From positions 372,001 through 436,000 of the forward strand of contig JAYJMM010000069.1 in the NCBI GenBank assembly GCA_037349105.1: DNA of 64,000 nt. The letters are read 5' to 3'. A model generated the notes under the pieces. The model was not told the DNA's origin, did no database searches, and worked only from the letters and a program-made list of their open reading frames with translations. This document shows positions 32,501-45,986 of the stretch, piece by piece. This stretch comes from Limnomonas spitsbergensis. Lineage: Eukaryota; Chlorophyta; Chlorophyceae; Chlamydomonadales. Position 1 is the stretch's first letter. Every line of letters starts with the position of its first letter. The position numbers and the translations under genes were made by a program.

Positions 32501-35500
32501 GGGAGGGGGGCGGTGATGCATTCTGCAGGCAGTGCATTAGGGTGGGAGGGGGCGGTGATGCATTCTGCAGGCAGTGCATTAGGGTGGGAGGGGGCGGTGA
32601 TGCATTCTGCAGGCAATGCATTAGGGTGGGAGGGCGCGGTGATGCATTCTGCAGGCAGGGCATTAGGGTGGGAGGGGGGCGGTGATGTATTCTGCAGGCA
32701 GTGCATTAGGGTGGGAGGGGGCGGTGTTGCAGCATGCAGGCAGTGCATTCGCGTGGGAGGGGGGCAGTGATGTATTGTGCAGGCAGTGCATTAGGGTGGG
32801 AGGGGGCAGTGATGTATTGTGCAGGCAGTGCATTAGGGTGGGAGGGGGCGGTGATGTATTCTGCATGCAATGCATTAGGGTGGGAGGGGGCGGTGATGCA
32901 TTCTGCAGGCAGGGCATTAGGGTGGGAGGGGGGCGGTGATGTATTCTGCATGCAGTGCATTAGGGTGGGAGGGGGGCGGTGATGCATTCTGCAGGCAGTG
33001 CATTAGGGTGGGAGGGCGTGGTGATGCATTCTACAGGCAGTGCATTAGGGTGGGAGGGGGGCGGTGATGCATTCTGCAAGCTGTGCATTAGGGTGGGAGG
33101 GGGCGGTGATGCATTCTGCAGGCAATGCATTAGGGTGGGAGGGGGGCGGTGATGTATTATGCATGCAGTGCATTAGGGTAGGAAGGGGGGGGTGATTCAT
33201 TCTGCAGGCAGTGCATGAAGATGGGCGGGGGGCGGTGATGCATTCTGCATGCAGTGCATTAGGGTGGGAGGGATGGGGTGGTGATGCATTCTGCAAGCTG
33301 TGCATTAGGGTGGGAGGGGGGCGGTGATGTATTCTGCATGCAGTGCATTAGGGTGGGAGGGGGGCGGTGATGCATTCTGCAGGCAGTGCATTAGGGTGGG
33401 AGGGGGCGGTGATGCATTCTGCAGGCAGTGCATTAGGGTGGGAGGGGGGCGGTGATGCATTCTGCATACAGTGCATTAGGGTGGGAGGGGGGCGGTGATG
33501 TATTCTGCAGGCAGTGCATTAGGGTGGGAGGGGGCGGTGATGCAGCATGCAGGCAGTGCATTCGCGTGGGAGGGGGGCAGTGATGTATTGTGCAGGCAGT
33601 GCATTAGGGTGGGAGGGGGGCGGTGATGCATTCTGCAGGCATTGCATTAGGGTGGGAGGGGGCGGTGATGCATTCTGCAGGCATTGCATTAGGGTGGGAG
33701 GGGGCGGTGATGCATTCTGCAAGCTGTGCATTAGGGTGCGAGGGGGGCGGTGATGTATTCTGCATGCAGTGCATTAGGGTGGGAGGGAGGGGGCGGTGAT
33801 GCATTCTGCAAGCTGTGCATTAGGGTGGGAGGGGGGCGGTGATGCATTATGCAGGCAGTGCATTAGGGTGGGAGGGGGGCGGTGATGCATTCTGCAGGCA
33901 TTGCATTAAGGTGGGATGGGGCGGTGATGCATTCTGCAGGCAGTGCATTAGGGTGGGAGGGGGCGGTGATGCATTCTGCAGGCAGTGCATTAGGGTGGGA
34001 GGGGGGCGGTGATGTATTCTGCAGGCAGTGCATTAGGGTGGGAGGGAGGGGGCGGTGATGCATTCTGCAGGCATTGCATTAGGGTTGGAGGGGGGCGGTG
34101 ATACTGCAGGCATTGCATTAGGGTGGGAGAGGGGCAGTGATGCATTCTGCAGGCAGTGCATTAGGGTGGGAGGGGGGCGGTGATGCATTCTGCAGGCATT
34201 GCATTAGGGTGGGAGGGGGCGGTGATGCATTCTGCAAGCTGTGCATTAGGGTGGGAGGGGGGCGGTGATGTATTCTGCATGCAGTGCATTAGGGTGGGAG
34301 GGGGGCGGTGATGCATTCTGCAGGCAGTGCATTAGGGTGGGAGGGCGTGGTGATGCATTCTACAGGCAGTGCATTAGGGTGGGAGGGGGGCGGTGATGCA
34401 TTCTGCAAGCAGTGCATTAGGGTGGGAGGGGGCGGTGATGCATTCTGCAGGCAATGCATTAGGGTGGGAGGGGGGCGGTGATGTATTATGCATGCAGTGC
34501 ATTAGGGTAGGAAGGGGGGGGTGATTCATTCTGCAGGCAGTGCATGCAGATGGGCGGGGGGCGGTGATGCATTCTGCATGCAGTGCATTAGGGTGGGAGG
34601 GAGGGGGCGGTGATGCATTCTGCAAGCTGTGCATTAGGGTGGGAGGGGGCGGTGATGTATTCTGCATGCAGTGCATTAGGGTGGGAGGGGGGCGGTGATG
34701 CATTCTGCAGGCAGTGCATTAGGGTGGGAGGGGGCGGTGATGCATTCTGCAGGCAGTGCATTAGGGTGGGAGGGGGGCGGTGATGCATTCTGCATACAGT
34801 GCATTAGGGTGGGAGGGGGGCGGTGATGCATTCTGCAGGCAGTGAATTAGGGTGGGAGGGGGCGGTGATGCATTCTGCAGGCAGTGCATTAGGGTGGGAG
34901 GGGGCGGTGATGCATTCTGCATACAGTGCATTAGAGTGGGAGGGGGGCGGTGATGCATTCTGCAGGCAGTGCATTAGGGTGGGAGGGGGCGGTGATGCAG
35001 CATGCAGGCAGTGCATTCGCGTGGGAGGGGGGCAGTGATGTATTGTGCAGGCAGTGCATTAGGGTGGGAGGGGTCGGTGATGCATTCTGCAGGCATTGCA
35101 TTAGGGTGGGAGGGGGCGGTGATGCATTCTACAAGCTGTGCATTAGGGTGGGAGGGGGGCGGTGATGTATTCTGCATGCAGTGCATTAGGGTGGGAGGGA
35201 GGGGGCGGTGATGCATTCTGCAAGCTGTGCATTAGGGTGGGAGGGGGGCGGTGATGTATTCTGCATGCAGTGCATTAGGGTGGGAGGGGGGCGGTGATGC
35301 ATTCTGCAGGCATTGCATTAGGGTGGGATGGGGCGGTGATGCATTCTGCAGGCAGTGCATTAGGGTGGGAGGGAGGGGGCGGTGATGCATTCTGCAAGCT
35401 GTGCATTAGGGTGGGAGGGGGGCGGTGATGTATTCTGCATGCAGTGCATTAGGGTGGGAGGGGGGCGGTGATGCATTCTGCAGGCAGTGCATTAGGGTGG

Positions 35501-38500
35501 GATGGGGCGGTGATGCATTCTACAGGCAGTGCATTAGGGTGGGAGGGGGCGGTGATGCATTCTGCAGGCTGTGCATTAGGGTGGGAAGGCGCGGTGATGC
35601 ATTCTGCAGGCAGTGCATTAGGATGGGAGGGGGGCGGTGATGCATTCTACAGGCAGTGCATTAGGGTGGGAGGGGGCGGTGATGCATTCTGCAGGACGTG
35701 CATTAGGGTGGGAGGGGGGCGGTGATGTATTCTGCATGCAGTGCATTAGGGTAGGAAGGGGGGGGGGGGGGGTAATGCATTTTGCAGGCAGTGCATTAGG
35801 ATGGGAGGGGGGCGATAATGCAGCATGCAAGCAGTGCATTAGCGTGGGAGGGGGGCAGTGATGTATTGTGCAGGCAGTGCATTAGGGGGAGGAGGGGGGC
35901 GGTGATGTATTTTGCATGCAGTGCATTAGGGTGGGAGGGGGCGGTGATGCATTCTGCATGCAGTGCATTACGATGGGAGGGGGGCGGTGATGCAGCATGC
36001 AGGCAGTGCATTAGGGTAAGAGGGGGGCGGTGATGTATTCTGTAGGCAGTGCATTAGGGTGGGAGGGCGCGGTGATACATTCTGCAGGCAGTGCATTAGG
36101 TTAGGAAGGGAGGGGTGATGTATTCTGCAGGCAGTACATTAGGGTGGGAGGGGGGCGATGATGTATTCTGCAGGCAGTGCATTAGCGGCGTGGGAGGGGG
36201 GCAGTGATGTATTGTGCAGGCAGTGCATTAGGGTGGGAGGGGGCGGTGATGTATTCTGCAGGCAGTGCATTAGGGTGGGAGGGGGGCGGTGATGTATTCT
36301 GCATGCCGTGCATTAGGGTGGGAGGGCGGTGATGCATTCTGCAGGCAGTGCATTAGGGTGGGAGGGGTGATGCATTCTGCAGGCAGTGCATTAGGATGGG
36401 AGGGGGGCGGTGATGCAGCATGCAAGGAGTGATGTATTGTGCAGGCAGTGCATTAGGGTGGGAGGGGGGCGGTGATGTATTCTGCATGCAGTGCATTAGG
36501 GTGGGAGGGGGGCGGTGATGTATTCTGCATGCAGTGCATTAGGGTGGGAGGGGGCGGTGATGCATTCTGCATGCAGTGCATTAGGGTGGGAGGGGGCGGT
36601 GATGCATTCTGCAGGACGTGCATTAGGGTGGGAGGGGGGCGGTGATGTATTCTGCATGCAGTGCATTAGGGTAGGAAGGGGGGGGGGGGGGGGTAATGCA
36701 TTTTGCAGGCAGTGCATTAGGATGGGAGGGGGGCGATAATGCAGCATGCAAGCAGTGCATTAGCGTGGGAGGGGGGCAGTGATGTATTGTGCAGGCAGTG
36801 CATTAGGGGGAGGAGGGGGGCGGTGATGTATTCTGCATGCAGTGCATTAGGGTGGGAGGGGGCGGTGATGCATTCTGCATGCAGTGCATTACGATGGGAG
36901 GAGGGCGGTGATGCAGCATGCAGGCAGTGCATTAGGGTAAGAGGGGGGCGGTGATGTATTCTGTAGGCAGTGCATTAGGGTGGGAGGGCGCGGTGATACA
37001 TTCTGCAGGCAGTGCATTAGGTTAGGAAGGGAGGGGTGATGTATTCTGCAGGCAGTACATTAGGGTGGGAGGGGGGCGATGATGTATTCTGCAGGCAGTG
37101 CATTAGCGGCGTGGGAGGGGGGCAGTGATGTATTGTGCAGGCAGTGCATTAGGGTGGGAGGGGGCGGTGATGTATTCTGCAGGCAGTGCATTAGGGTGGG
37201 AGGGGGGCGGTGATGTATTCTGCATGCCGTGCATTAGGGTGGGAGGGGGGCGGTGATGCATTCTGCAGGCAGTGCATTAGGGTGGGAGGGGTGATGCATT
37301 CTGCAGGCAGTGCATTAGGATGGGAGGGGGGCGGTGATGCAGCATGCAAGGAGTGATGTATTGTGCAGGCAGTGCATTAGGGTGGGAGGGGGGCGGTGAT
37401 GTATTCTGCATGCAGTGCAATAGGGTGGGAGGGGGGCGTTGATGTATTCTGCAGGCAGTGCATTAGGGTGGGAGGGGGCGGTGATGCATTCTGCATGCAG
37501 TGCATTAGGGTGGGAGGGGTGCGGTGATGTATTCTGCAGGCAGTGCATTAGGGTGGGAGGGGGCAGTGATACATTCTGCAGGCAGTGCATTAGGGTGGGA
37601 GGGGGCGGTGATGCATTCTGCATGCAGTGTATTAGGGTGGGAGGGGGCGATGATGTATTCTGCATGCAGTGCATTAGGGTGGGAGGGGGGCGGTGATGTA
37701 TTCTGCATGCAGTGCATTAGGGTGGGAGGGGGGCGGTGATGTATTCTGCATGCAGTGCATTAGGGTGGGAGGGGGGCGGTGATGTATTCTGCAGGCAGTG
37801 CATTAGGGTGGGAGGGGGCGGTGATGCATTCTGCATGCAGTGCATTAGGGTGGGAGGGGTGTGGTGATGTATTCTGCAGGCAGTGCATTAGGGTGGGAGG
37901 GGGCAGTGATACATTCTGCAGGCAGTGCATTAGGGTGGGAGGGGGCGGTGATGCATTCTGCATGCAGTGCATTAGGGTGGGAGGGGGCTGTGATGTATTC
38001 TGCAGGCAGTGCATTAGGGTGGGAGGGGGGCGGTGATGTATTGTGCAGGCAGTGCATTAGGGTGGGAGGGGGGCGGTGATGCATTCTGCAGGCATTGCAT
38101 TAGGGTGGGAGGGGGCGGTGATGCATTCTGCAGGCAGTGCATTAGGGTGCGAGGGGGGCGGTGATGCATTCTGCAGGCAGTGCATAAGGGTGGGAGGGCG
38201 CGGTGATGAATTCTGCAGGCAGTGCATTAGGTTGGGAGGGGGGCGGTGATGTATTCTGCAGGCAGTGCATTAGGGTGGGAGGGGGCGGTGATACATTCTG
38301 CAGGCAGTGCATTAGGGTGGGAGGGGGCGGTGATGTATTCTGCATGCAGTGCATTAGGGTGGGAGGGGGCGGTGATGTATTCTGCAGGCAGTGCATTAGG
38401 GTGGGAGGGGGGCGGTGATGCATTATGCAGGCAGTGCATTAGGGTGGGAGGGGGCGGTGATACATTCTGCAGGCAAGTGCATTAGGGTGGGAGGGGGGCG

Positions 38501-41500
38501 GTGATGCATTCTGCAGGCAGTGCATTAGGGTGGGAGGGGGCGGTGATGCATTCTGCAAGCAATGCATTAGGGTGGGAGGGGGGCGGTGATGCATTCTGCA
38601 GGCAGTGCATTAGGGTGGGAGGGGGGCCATGATGTATTCTGCAGGCAGTGCATTAGGGTGGAAGGGGGGCGGTGATACATTCTGCAGGCAGTGCATTAGG
38701 GTTGGGAGGGGGCGGTGATGCATTCTGCAGGCAGTGCATTAGGGTGGGAGGGGGGCGGTGATACTGCAGGCATTGCATTAGGGTGGGAGAGGGGCAGTGA
38801 TGTATTCTGCAGGCAGTGCATTAGGGTGGGAGGGGGCGGTGATGCATTCTGCAGGCAGTGCATTAGGGTGGGAGGGGGGCGGTGATACATTCTGCAGGCA
38901 GTGCATTAGGGTTGGGAGGGGGCGGTGATGCATTCTGCATGCAGTGCATTAGGGTGGGAGGGGGCAGTGATGCATTCTGCAGGCAGTGCATTAGGGTGGG
39001 AGGGGGCGGTGATGCATTCTGCAGGCAGTGCATTAGGGTGGGAGGGGGCGGTGATGTATTCTGCATGCAGTGCATTAGGGTGGGAGGGGGGCGATGATGT
39101 ATTCTGCATGCAGTGCATTAGGGTGGAAGGGGGGCGGTGATACATTCTGCAGGCAGTGCATTAGGGTTGGGAGGGGGCGGTGATGCATTCTGCAGGCATT
39201 GCATTAGGGTGGGAGGGGGCGGTGATGCATTCTGCAGGCAGTGCATTAGGGTGGGAGGGGGCGGTGATGCATTCTGCATGCAGTGCATTAGGGTGGGAGG
39301 GGGCGGTGATACATTCTGCAGGCAGTGCATTAGGGTGGGAGGGGGGCGGTGATGCATTCTGCATGCAGTGCATTAGGGTGGGAGGGGGGCGGTGATGCAT
39401 TCTGCAGGCATTACATTAGGGTGGGAAGGGGCGGTGATGAATTCTGTAGGCAGTGCATTAGGGTGGGAGGGGGGCGGTGATGAATCCTGCAGGCAGTGCA
39501 TTAGGGTGGGAGGGGGGCGATGATGTATTCTGCAGGCAGTGCATTAGGGTGGGAGGGGGGCGGTGATGCATTCTGCAGGCAGTGCATTAGGGTGGGAGGG
39601 GGGCGGTGATGCATTCTGCAGGCAGTGCATTAGGGTGGGAGGGGGGCGGTGATGCATTCTACAGGCAGTACATTAGGGTGGGAGGGGGCGGTGATGCATT
39701 CTGCAGGCAGTGCATTAGGGTGGGAGGGGGGCGGTAATGTATTCTGCAGGCAGTGCATAAGGTTGGGAGGGGGGCGGTGATGCATTCTGCAGGCAGTGCA
39801 TCAGAGTGGGAGGGCGCAGTGATGCATTCTGCAGGCAGTGCATTAGGGTGGGAGGGGGCGGTGATGCATTCTGCAGGCAGTGCATTAGGGTGGGAGGGGG
39901 CGGTGATGCATTCTGCAGGCAGTGCATTAGGGTGGGAGGGGGCGGTGATGCATTCTGCAGGCAGTGCATTAGGGTGGGAGGGGGCGGTGATGCATTCTGC
40001 AGGCAGTGCATTAGGGTGGGAGGGGGCGGTGATGCATTCTGCAGGCATTGCATTAGGGTGGGAGGGGGCGGTGATGCATTCTGCAGGCAGTGCATTAGGG
40101 TGGGAGGGGGCGGTGATGCATTCTGCAGGCAGTGCATTAGGGTGGGAGGGGGCGGTGATGCATTCTGCAGGCAGTGCATTAGGGTGGGAGGGGGCGGTGA
40201 TGCATTCTGCAGGCAGTGCATTAGGGTGGGAGGGGGCGGTGATGCATTCTGCAGGCAGTGCATTAGGGTGGGAGGGGGCGGTGATGCATTCTGCAGGCAG
40301 TGCATTAGGGTGGGAGGGGGCGGTGATGCATTCTGCAGGCAGTGCATTAGGGTGGGAGGGGGGCGGTGATGCATTCTGCATGCAGTGCATTAGGGTGGGA
40401 GGGGGGCGGTGATGCATTCTGCAGGCATTGCATTAGGGTGGGAGGGGGCGGTGATGAATTCTGTAGGCAGTGCATAAGGGTGGGAGGGGGGCGGTGATGA
40501 ATTCTGCAGGCAGTGCATTAGGGTGGGAGGGGGGCGATGATGTATTCTGCAGGCAGTGCATTAGGATGGGAGGGGGGCGGTGATGCATTCTGCAGGCAGT
40601 GCATTAGGGTGGGAGGGGGGCGGTGATGCATTCTGCAGGCAGTGCATTAGGGTGGGAGGGGGGCGGTGATGCATTCTACAGGCAGTACATTAGGGTGGGA
40701 GGGGGCGGTGATGCATTCTGCAGGCAGTGCATTAGGGTGGGAGAGGGGGGGTAATGTATTCTGCAGGCAGTGCATAAGGTTGGGAGGGGGGCGGTGATGC
40801 ATTCTGTAGGCAGTGCATCAGAGTGGGAGGGGGGCGGTGATGCATTCTGCAGGCAGTGCATTAGGGTGGGAGGGGGCGGTGATGTATTCAGCATGCAGTG
40901 CATTAGGATGGGAGGGGGCGGTGATGAATTCTGCAGGCAGTGCATTAGGGTGGGAGAGGGGCGGTGATGCATTCTGTAGGCAGTGCATAAGGGTGGGAGG
41001 GGGGCGGTGATGAATTCTGCAGGCAGTGCAATAGGGTAGGAGGGGGGCGGTGATACATTCTGCAGGCAGTGCATTAGGGTGGGAGGGGGCGGTGATGTAT
41101 TCAGCATGCAGTGCTTTAGGGTTGGAGGGGGGCAATGATGCATTCTTGTGGCAGTGCAATAGTATGGGAGGGGGGCGGTGATGCAGCATGCAGGTAGTGC
41201 ATTAGCGTGGGAGGGGGGCGGTGATGCATTCTGCAGGCAGTGCATCAGAGTGGGAGGGGGGCGGTGATGCATTCTGCAGGCAGTGCATTAGGGAGGGAGG
41301 GGGCGGTGATGCATTCTGCAGGCAGTGCATTAGGGTAGGAGGGGGGCGGTGATACATTCTGCAGGCAGTGCATTAGGGTGGGAGGGGGCGGTGATGTATT
41401 CAGCATGCAGTGCTTTAGGGTTGGAGGGGGGCAATGATGCATTCTGTAGGCAGTGCAATAGTATGGGAGGGGGGCGGTGATGCAGCATGCAGGTAGTGCA

Positions 41501-43989
41501 TTAGCGTGAGAGGGGGGCGGTGATGCATTCTGCAGGCAGTGCATTGGGGTGGGAGGGGGGCGGTGATGCATTCTGCATGCAGTGCATTAGGGTGGGAGGG
41601 GGCGATGATGCATTCTGCAAGCAGTGCATTAGGGTGGGAGGGGGGCGGTGATGCATTCTGCAGGCAGTGCATTAGGGTGGGAGGGGGGCAATGATGTATT
41701 CTGCAAGCAGTGCATTAGGGTGGGAGGGCGCGGTGATGCATTCTGCAAGCAGTGCATTAGGATGGGAAGGGGGCGGTGATGTATTCTGCAGGCAGTGCAT
41801 TAGGATGGGAGGGGGGCGGTGATGCATTCTGCATGCAGTGCATTAGGGTGGGAGGGGGGCGGTGATGCAGCATGCAGGCAGTGCATTAGCGTGGGAGGGG
41901 GGCAGTGATGTATTGTGCAGGCTTTGCATTAGGGTGGGAGGGGGGCGGTGATGCATTCTGCAGGCAGTGCATTAGGGTGGGAGGGGGGCGGTGATGCAGC
42001 ATGCAGGCAGTGAATTAGGGTGGGAGAGGCAGTAATGCATTCTTCATGCAGTGCATTAGGGTGGGAGGGGGCGGTGATGCATTCTGCAGGCAGTGCATTC
42101 GGATGGGAGGGGGGCGGTGATGCATTCTGCACACAGTGCATTAGGATGGGAAGGGGGCGGTGATGCATTCTGCATGCAGTGCATTACGGTGGGAGGGGGG
42201 CGGTGATGCATTCTGCAGGCAGTGCATTAGCGTGGGAGGGGGGCGGTGATGTATTGTGCAGGCAGTGCATTAGGGTGGGAGGGGGGCGGTGATGTATTCT
42301 GCATGCCGTGCATTAGGGTGGGAGGGGGCGGTGATGCATTATGCAGGCAGTGCATTAGGGTGGTAGGGGTGATGCATTCTGCATGCAGTGCATTAGGGTG
42401 GGAGGGGGGCGGTGATGCAGCATGCAAGGAGTGAAGTATTGTGCAGGCAGTGCATTAGGGTGGGAGGGGGGCGGTGATGTATTCTGCATGCAGTGCATTA
42501 GGGTGGGAGGGGGGCGGTGATGTATTCTGCAGGCAGTGCATTAGGGTGGGAGGGGGCGGTGATGCATTCTGCATGCAGTGCATTAGGGTGGGAGGGGTGC
42601 GGTGATGTATTCTGCAGGCAGTGCATTAGGGTGGGAGGGGGGCGATGATGCATTCTGAAGGCAGTGCATTAGGGTGGGAGGGGGGCGGTGATGCATTCTG
42701 CAGGCATTGCATTAGGGTGGGAGGGGGCGGTGATGCATTCTGCAGGCAGTGCATTAGGGTGGGAAGGGGCGGTGATGAATTCTGTAGGCAGTGCATTAGG
42801 GTGGGAGGGGGGCGGTAATGCAATTATGCAGGCAGTGCATTAGGGTGGGGGGGGGGGCGGTGATGCATTTCGCATGCAGTGCATTAGGGTTGGAGGGGGG
42901 CGGTGATGCATTCTGTAGGCAGTGCATTAGGGTGGGAGGGGGCGGTGATGCATTCTGCAGGCATTGCATTAGGATGGGAGGGGGGCGGTGATGCATTCTG
43001 CAGGCATTGCATTAGGGTGGGAGGGGGCGGTGATGCATTCTGCAGGCAGTGCATTAGGGTGGGAGGGGGGCGGTGATGCATTCTGCAGGCAGTGCATTAG
43101 GGTGGGAGGGGGCGGTGATGCATTATGCAGGCCGTGCATTAGGGTAGGAGGGGGGCGGTGATGTATTCAGCATGCAGTGCATTAGGGTGGGAGGGGGCGG
43201 TGATGCATTCTGCAGGCAGTGCATTAGGGTAGGAGGGGGGCGGTGATGCATTCTGCAGGCAGTGCATTAGGGTGGGAGGGAGGGGGCGGTGATGCATTAT
43301 GCAGGCCGTGCATTAGGGTAGGAGGGGGGCGGTGATGTATTCAGCATGCAGTGCATCAGGGTGGGTGGGGGCGGTGATGTATTCAGCATGCAGTGCATTA
43401 GGGTTGGAGGGGGGCAATGATGCATTCTGTAGGCAGTGCAATAGTATGGGAGGGGGGCGGTGATGCAGCATGCAGGTAGTGCATTAGCGTGGGAGGGGGG
43501 CGGTGATGCATTCTGCAGGCAGTGCATTGGGGTGGGAGGGGGGCGGTGATGCATTCTGCAGGCAGTGCATTAGGGTGGGAGGGGGCGGTGATGCATTCTG
43601 CAGGCAGAGCATTCGGATGGGAGGGGGGCGGTGATGCAGCATGCAGGCAGTGCATTAGGGTGGGAGGGCGCGGTGATGAATTCTGCAGGCAGTGCATTAG
43701 GGTGGGAGGGGGGCGGTGATGTATTATGCAGGCAGTGCATTAGGGTGGGAGGGGGGCGGTGATACATTCTGCAGGCAGTGCATTAGGGTGGGAGGGGGCG
43801 GTGATGTATTCTGCATGCAGTGCATTAGGGTGGGAGGGGGCGGTGATGTATTCTGCAGGCAGTGCATTAGGGTGGGAGGGGGGCGGTGATGTATTCTGCA
43901 TGCAGTGCATTAGGGTGGGAGGGGGCGGTGATGCATTCTGCAGGCAGTGCATTAGGATGGGAGGGGGGCGGTGATGCATCATGCAGGCA
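23517..43989 (+). repeat. 42/43-bp G-rich satellite, about 480 copies
   Basis: The unit is GTGCATTAGGGTGGGAGGGG followed by GCGGTGATGCATTCTGCAGGCA. Most length variation is one extra G in the G5/G6 run. Common variants are GATGTATT, GATACATT, GCATGCAGT and GCAGCATGCAGG. The G-tracts (GGGTGGGAGGGGGCGG) lie all on the plus strand. Because 42 is a multiple of three, both strands stay open for long stretches (up to 252 codons at 39659-40417, minus), but the peptides are pure repeat. Long-range duplications of many units are visible (see findings). No other sequence is embedded in the 20.5 kb. Confidence 0.97.
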
Positions 43990-44828
43990 GTCCTGGTGCA
44001 TCTTCATGTTGGTGCGGAGCATGCGATGGCAATGCCCTTTACCCGCATTGTGGCCCTTCGGGCCACCTCTCTCACGAGAGCCCCATTATTCCTGTCCATT
44101 GCTTGCCCCTTTCATGTGTGTGTTCTCCCGCCATGCATGCATAATTACTGCAAACCACAGCCTTGCTGCTGGGTGGTTCTGCCTTCCCCTCTCCTTTATG
44201 GGTGGTGTTGACTTCCCCTGTAAGGTTGCTCACCCGGAACCACAGCCCGACACACTTTGTATGTGTACCCTGCTTACATAGGCATGGCAGCGACGGGCAC
44301 CGACGACGAATATCTCCACTTCTGTTGTGCACCATCCTCCCCTACGCGATACCATTATCTTGTTGCACTGCCTCCCTTGCAGAAGCTATGCCGCCCCACT
44401 TGTCATCGCCCTGAGCCAGGACGGGTAGCACAGAAAATGTGTACTTGACGTATGCACGTGGCCCCGCTCTGTATGAAGGGGCATTGTTATGACGCATGGA
44501 TTAGGCAGGGGTGCACTGGGGGACGCCACGCCACGATTTTCTGTATTGCGTTGCGTGCTGTTTGCCTTTGCTACTTCCAGTGTGGACACGCGGTGAGCAC
44601 TTGAAGCAGCTCATGTTTGCGGCGACGGTGCCCACAATGCATCAATTGGGCGAGGCATGCCAGCTGCTAACGATTGTCTTCACAAGGATGGAGTTTCCTG
44701 CGTGGCTGAGTGTCGTGACCGGCATCCTCGCATACCTGCTTACCTTTGACAGGCACGCAGCCCTGATGAAGATGAAGAGCAGCTGCCTGCTGCCCAGCAA
44801 GATTTCCCGCTACCTTTCTGCCTTGCTT

Positions 44829-45285
44829 TTATTTTATTTTAAATTATGTGTTCCCTTGCTGACTGCAGTGGAGGCTGCAGCAGCTGCTGTGGCACCCGTC
44901 CCCTTCCCTCCCGCCTGCCTTTGCCCCATTGTCCACTCCTGCCCCTCCTCTCAGTGGTGCCGCCGCGGACCCTATTATTTGTATTTTAAATTATGTGTTC
45001 CCTTGCTGACTGCAGTGGAGGCTGCAGCAGCTGCTGTGGCACCCGTCCCATTCCCTCCCGCCTGCCTTTGCCCCATTGTCCACTCCTGCCCCTCCTCTCA
45101 GTGGTGCCGCCACGGACCCTATTATTTGTATTTTAAATTATGTGTTCCCTTGCTGACTTCAGTGGAGGCTGCAGCAGCTGCTGTGACGCCTGTCCACTTC
45201 CCTTCTGCCTGCCTTTGCCCCATTGTCCACTCATGCCCCTCCTCTCAGTGGTGCCGCAAGGGCCCCATTGCATGCTCTGTCTGGT
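44829..45285 (+). repeat. 147-bp tandem repeat, about three copies, left arm
   Basis: AAATTATGTGTTCCCTTGCT recurs at about 44841, 44988 and 45135. Each unit contains TTGCTGACTGCAGTGGAGGC, an acceptor-like junction. The right arm has one unit fewer. Confidence 0.92.
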
Positions 45286-45986
45286 TACGCTTGCTGCCCT
45301 TCCAGTGTACTGCGACTGGCCCACTCATGCCACCTAGCCCCTGTGTGAATTTTAGCGGCGGCGCCTAATCGTGCCGCACCAGCCGCCTGCCGATTTCATT
45401 GCGTGCACCTGCCTGTCGACCTGCCCTCCTACATGTCCTCGTGCGCCCCCCTGGGCCCCTGCGCCCTTCCACCGACCTGACCACGTCCGGGCCCTTTGCT
45501 CAATGTAGGTGGCATGGTCTCCCCGCTTGACGCGGCGGTGAGTCAATGCGAGCTGCTGGTGGAGGACATAGCACAGCCTTAAGGCCGAAAGTGCAGTAGC
45601 AGGCTGAGCGTGAACGCCAGAAGCTATGGCAAGTGCACCGAGGTGGACCTGGAGCAGGAGCAAGGCTTCCACGACTTCTACGCCAAGCTAAGAGCGAGCA
45701 CCGGCCTCGTGGACCGGCCCCTCAACACCGCTCCTGAAATGGCCGGCAATGAGATGGGAGTTTTTGGGGCTTTTGCAACCCACCAACAGAAGGTTGTGTC
45801 ACATGTAAGGCAATGCTACTTTCTGCCCCATGCTCGTTGCAAAAGGAGGCGCTCATGCTTTGCACATACATACATACAACATGATTATCGGTGCACTGCT
45901 GCTTGTTCAGTGAGAGCAGACTTTTTGGAGCGCACGCTTCTTGTCGGAGGTGCATGTTGTGCTGCAGGAAACCCCACATGGACATT

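Noticed and set aside
39659..40417. 252-codon open frame on the minus strand and several over 100 codons in the 42-bp satellite
   Set aside because: The unit length is a multiple of three, so frames stay open on both strands. The peptides are pure tandem repeat and no splice or start context supports them.
20774..43989. CRISPR-like repeat array
   Set aside because: Units are contiguous with no unique spacers, the context is a eukaryotic nuclear genome, and no cas-like gene is present.
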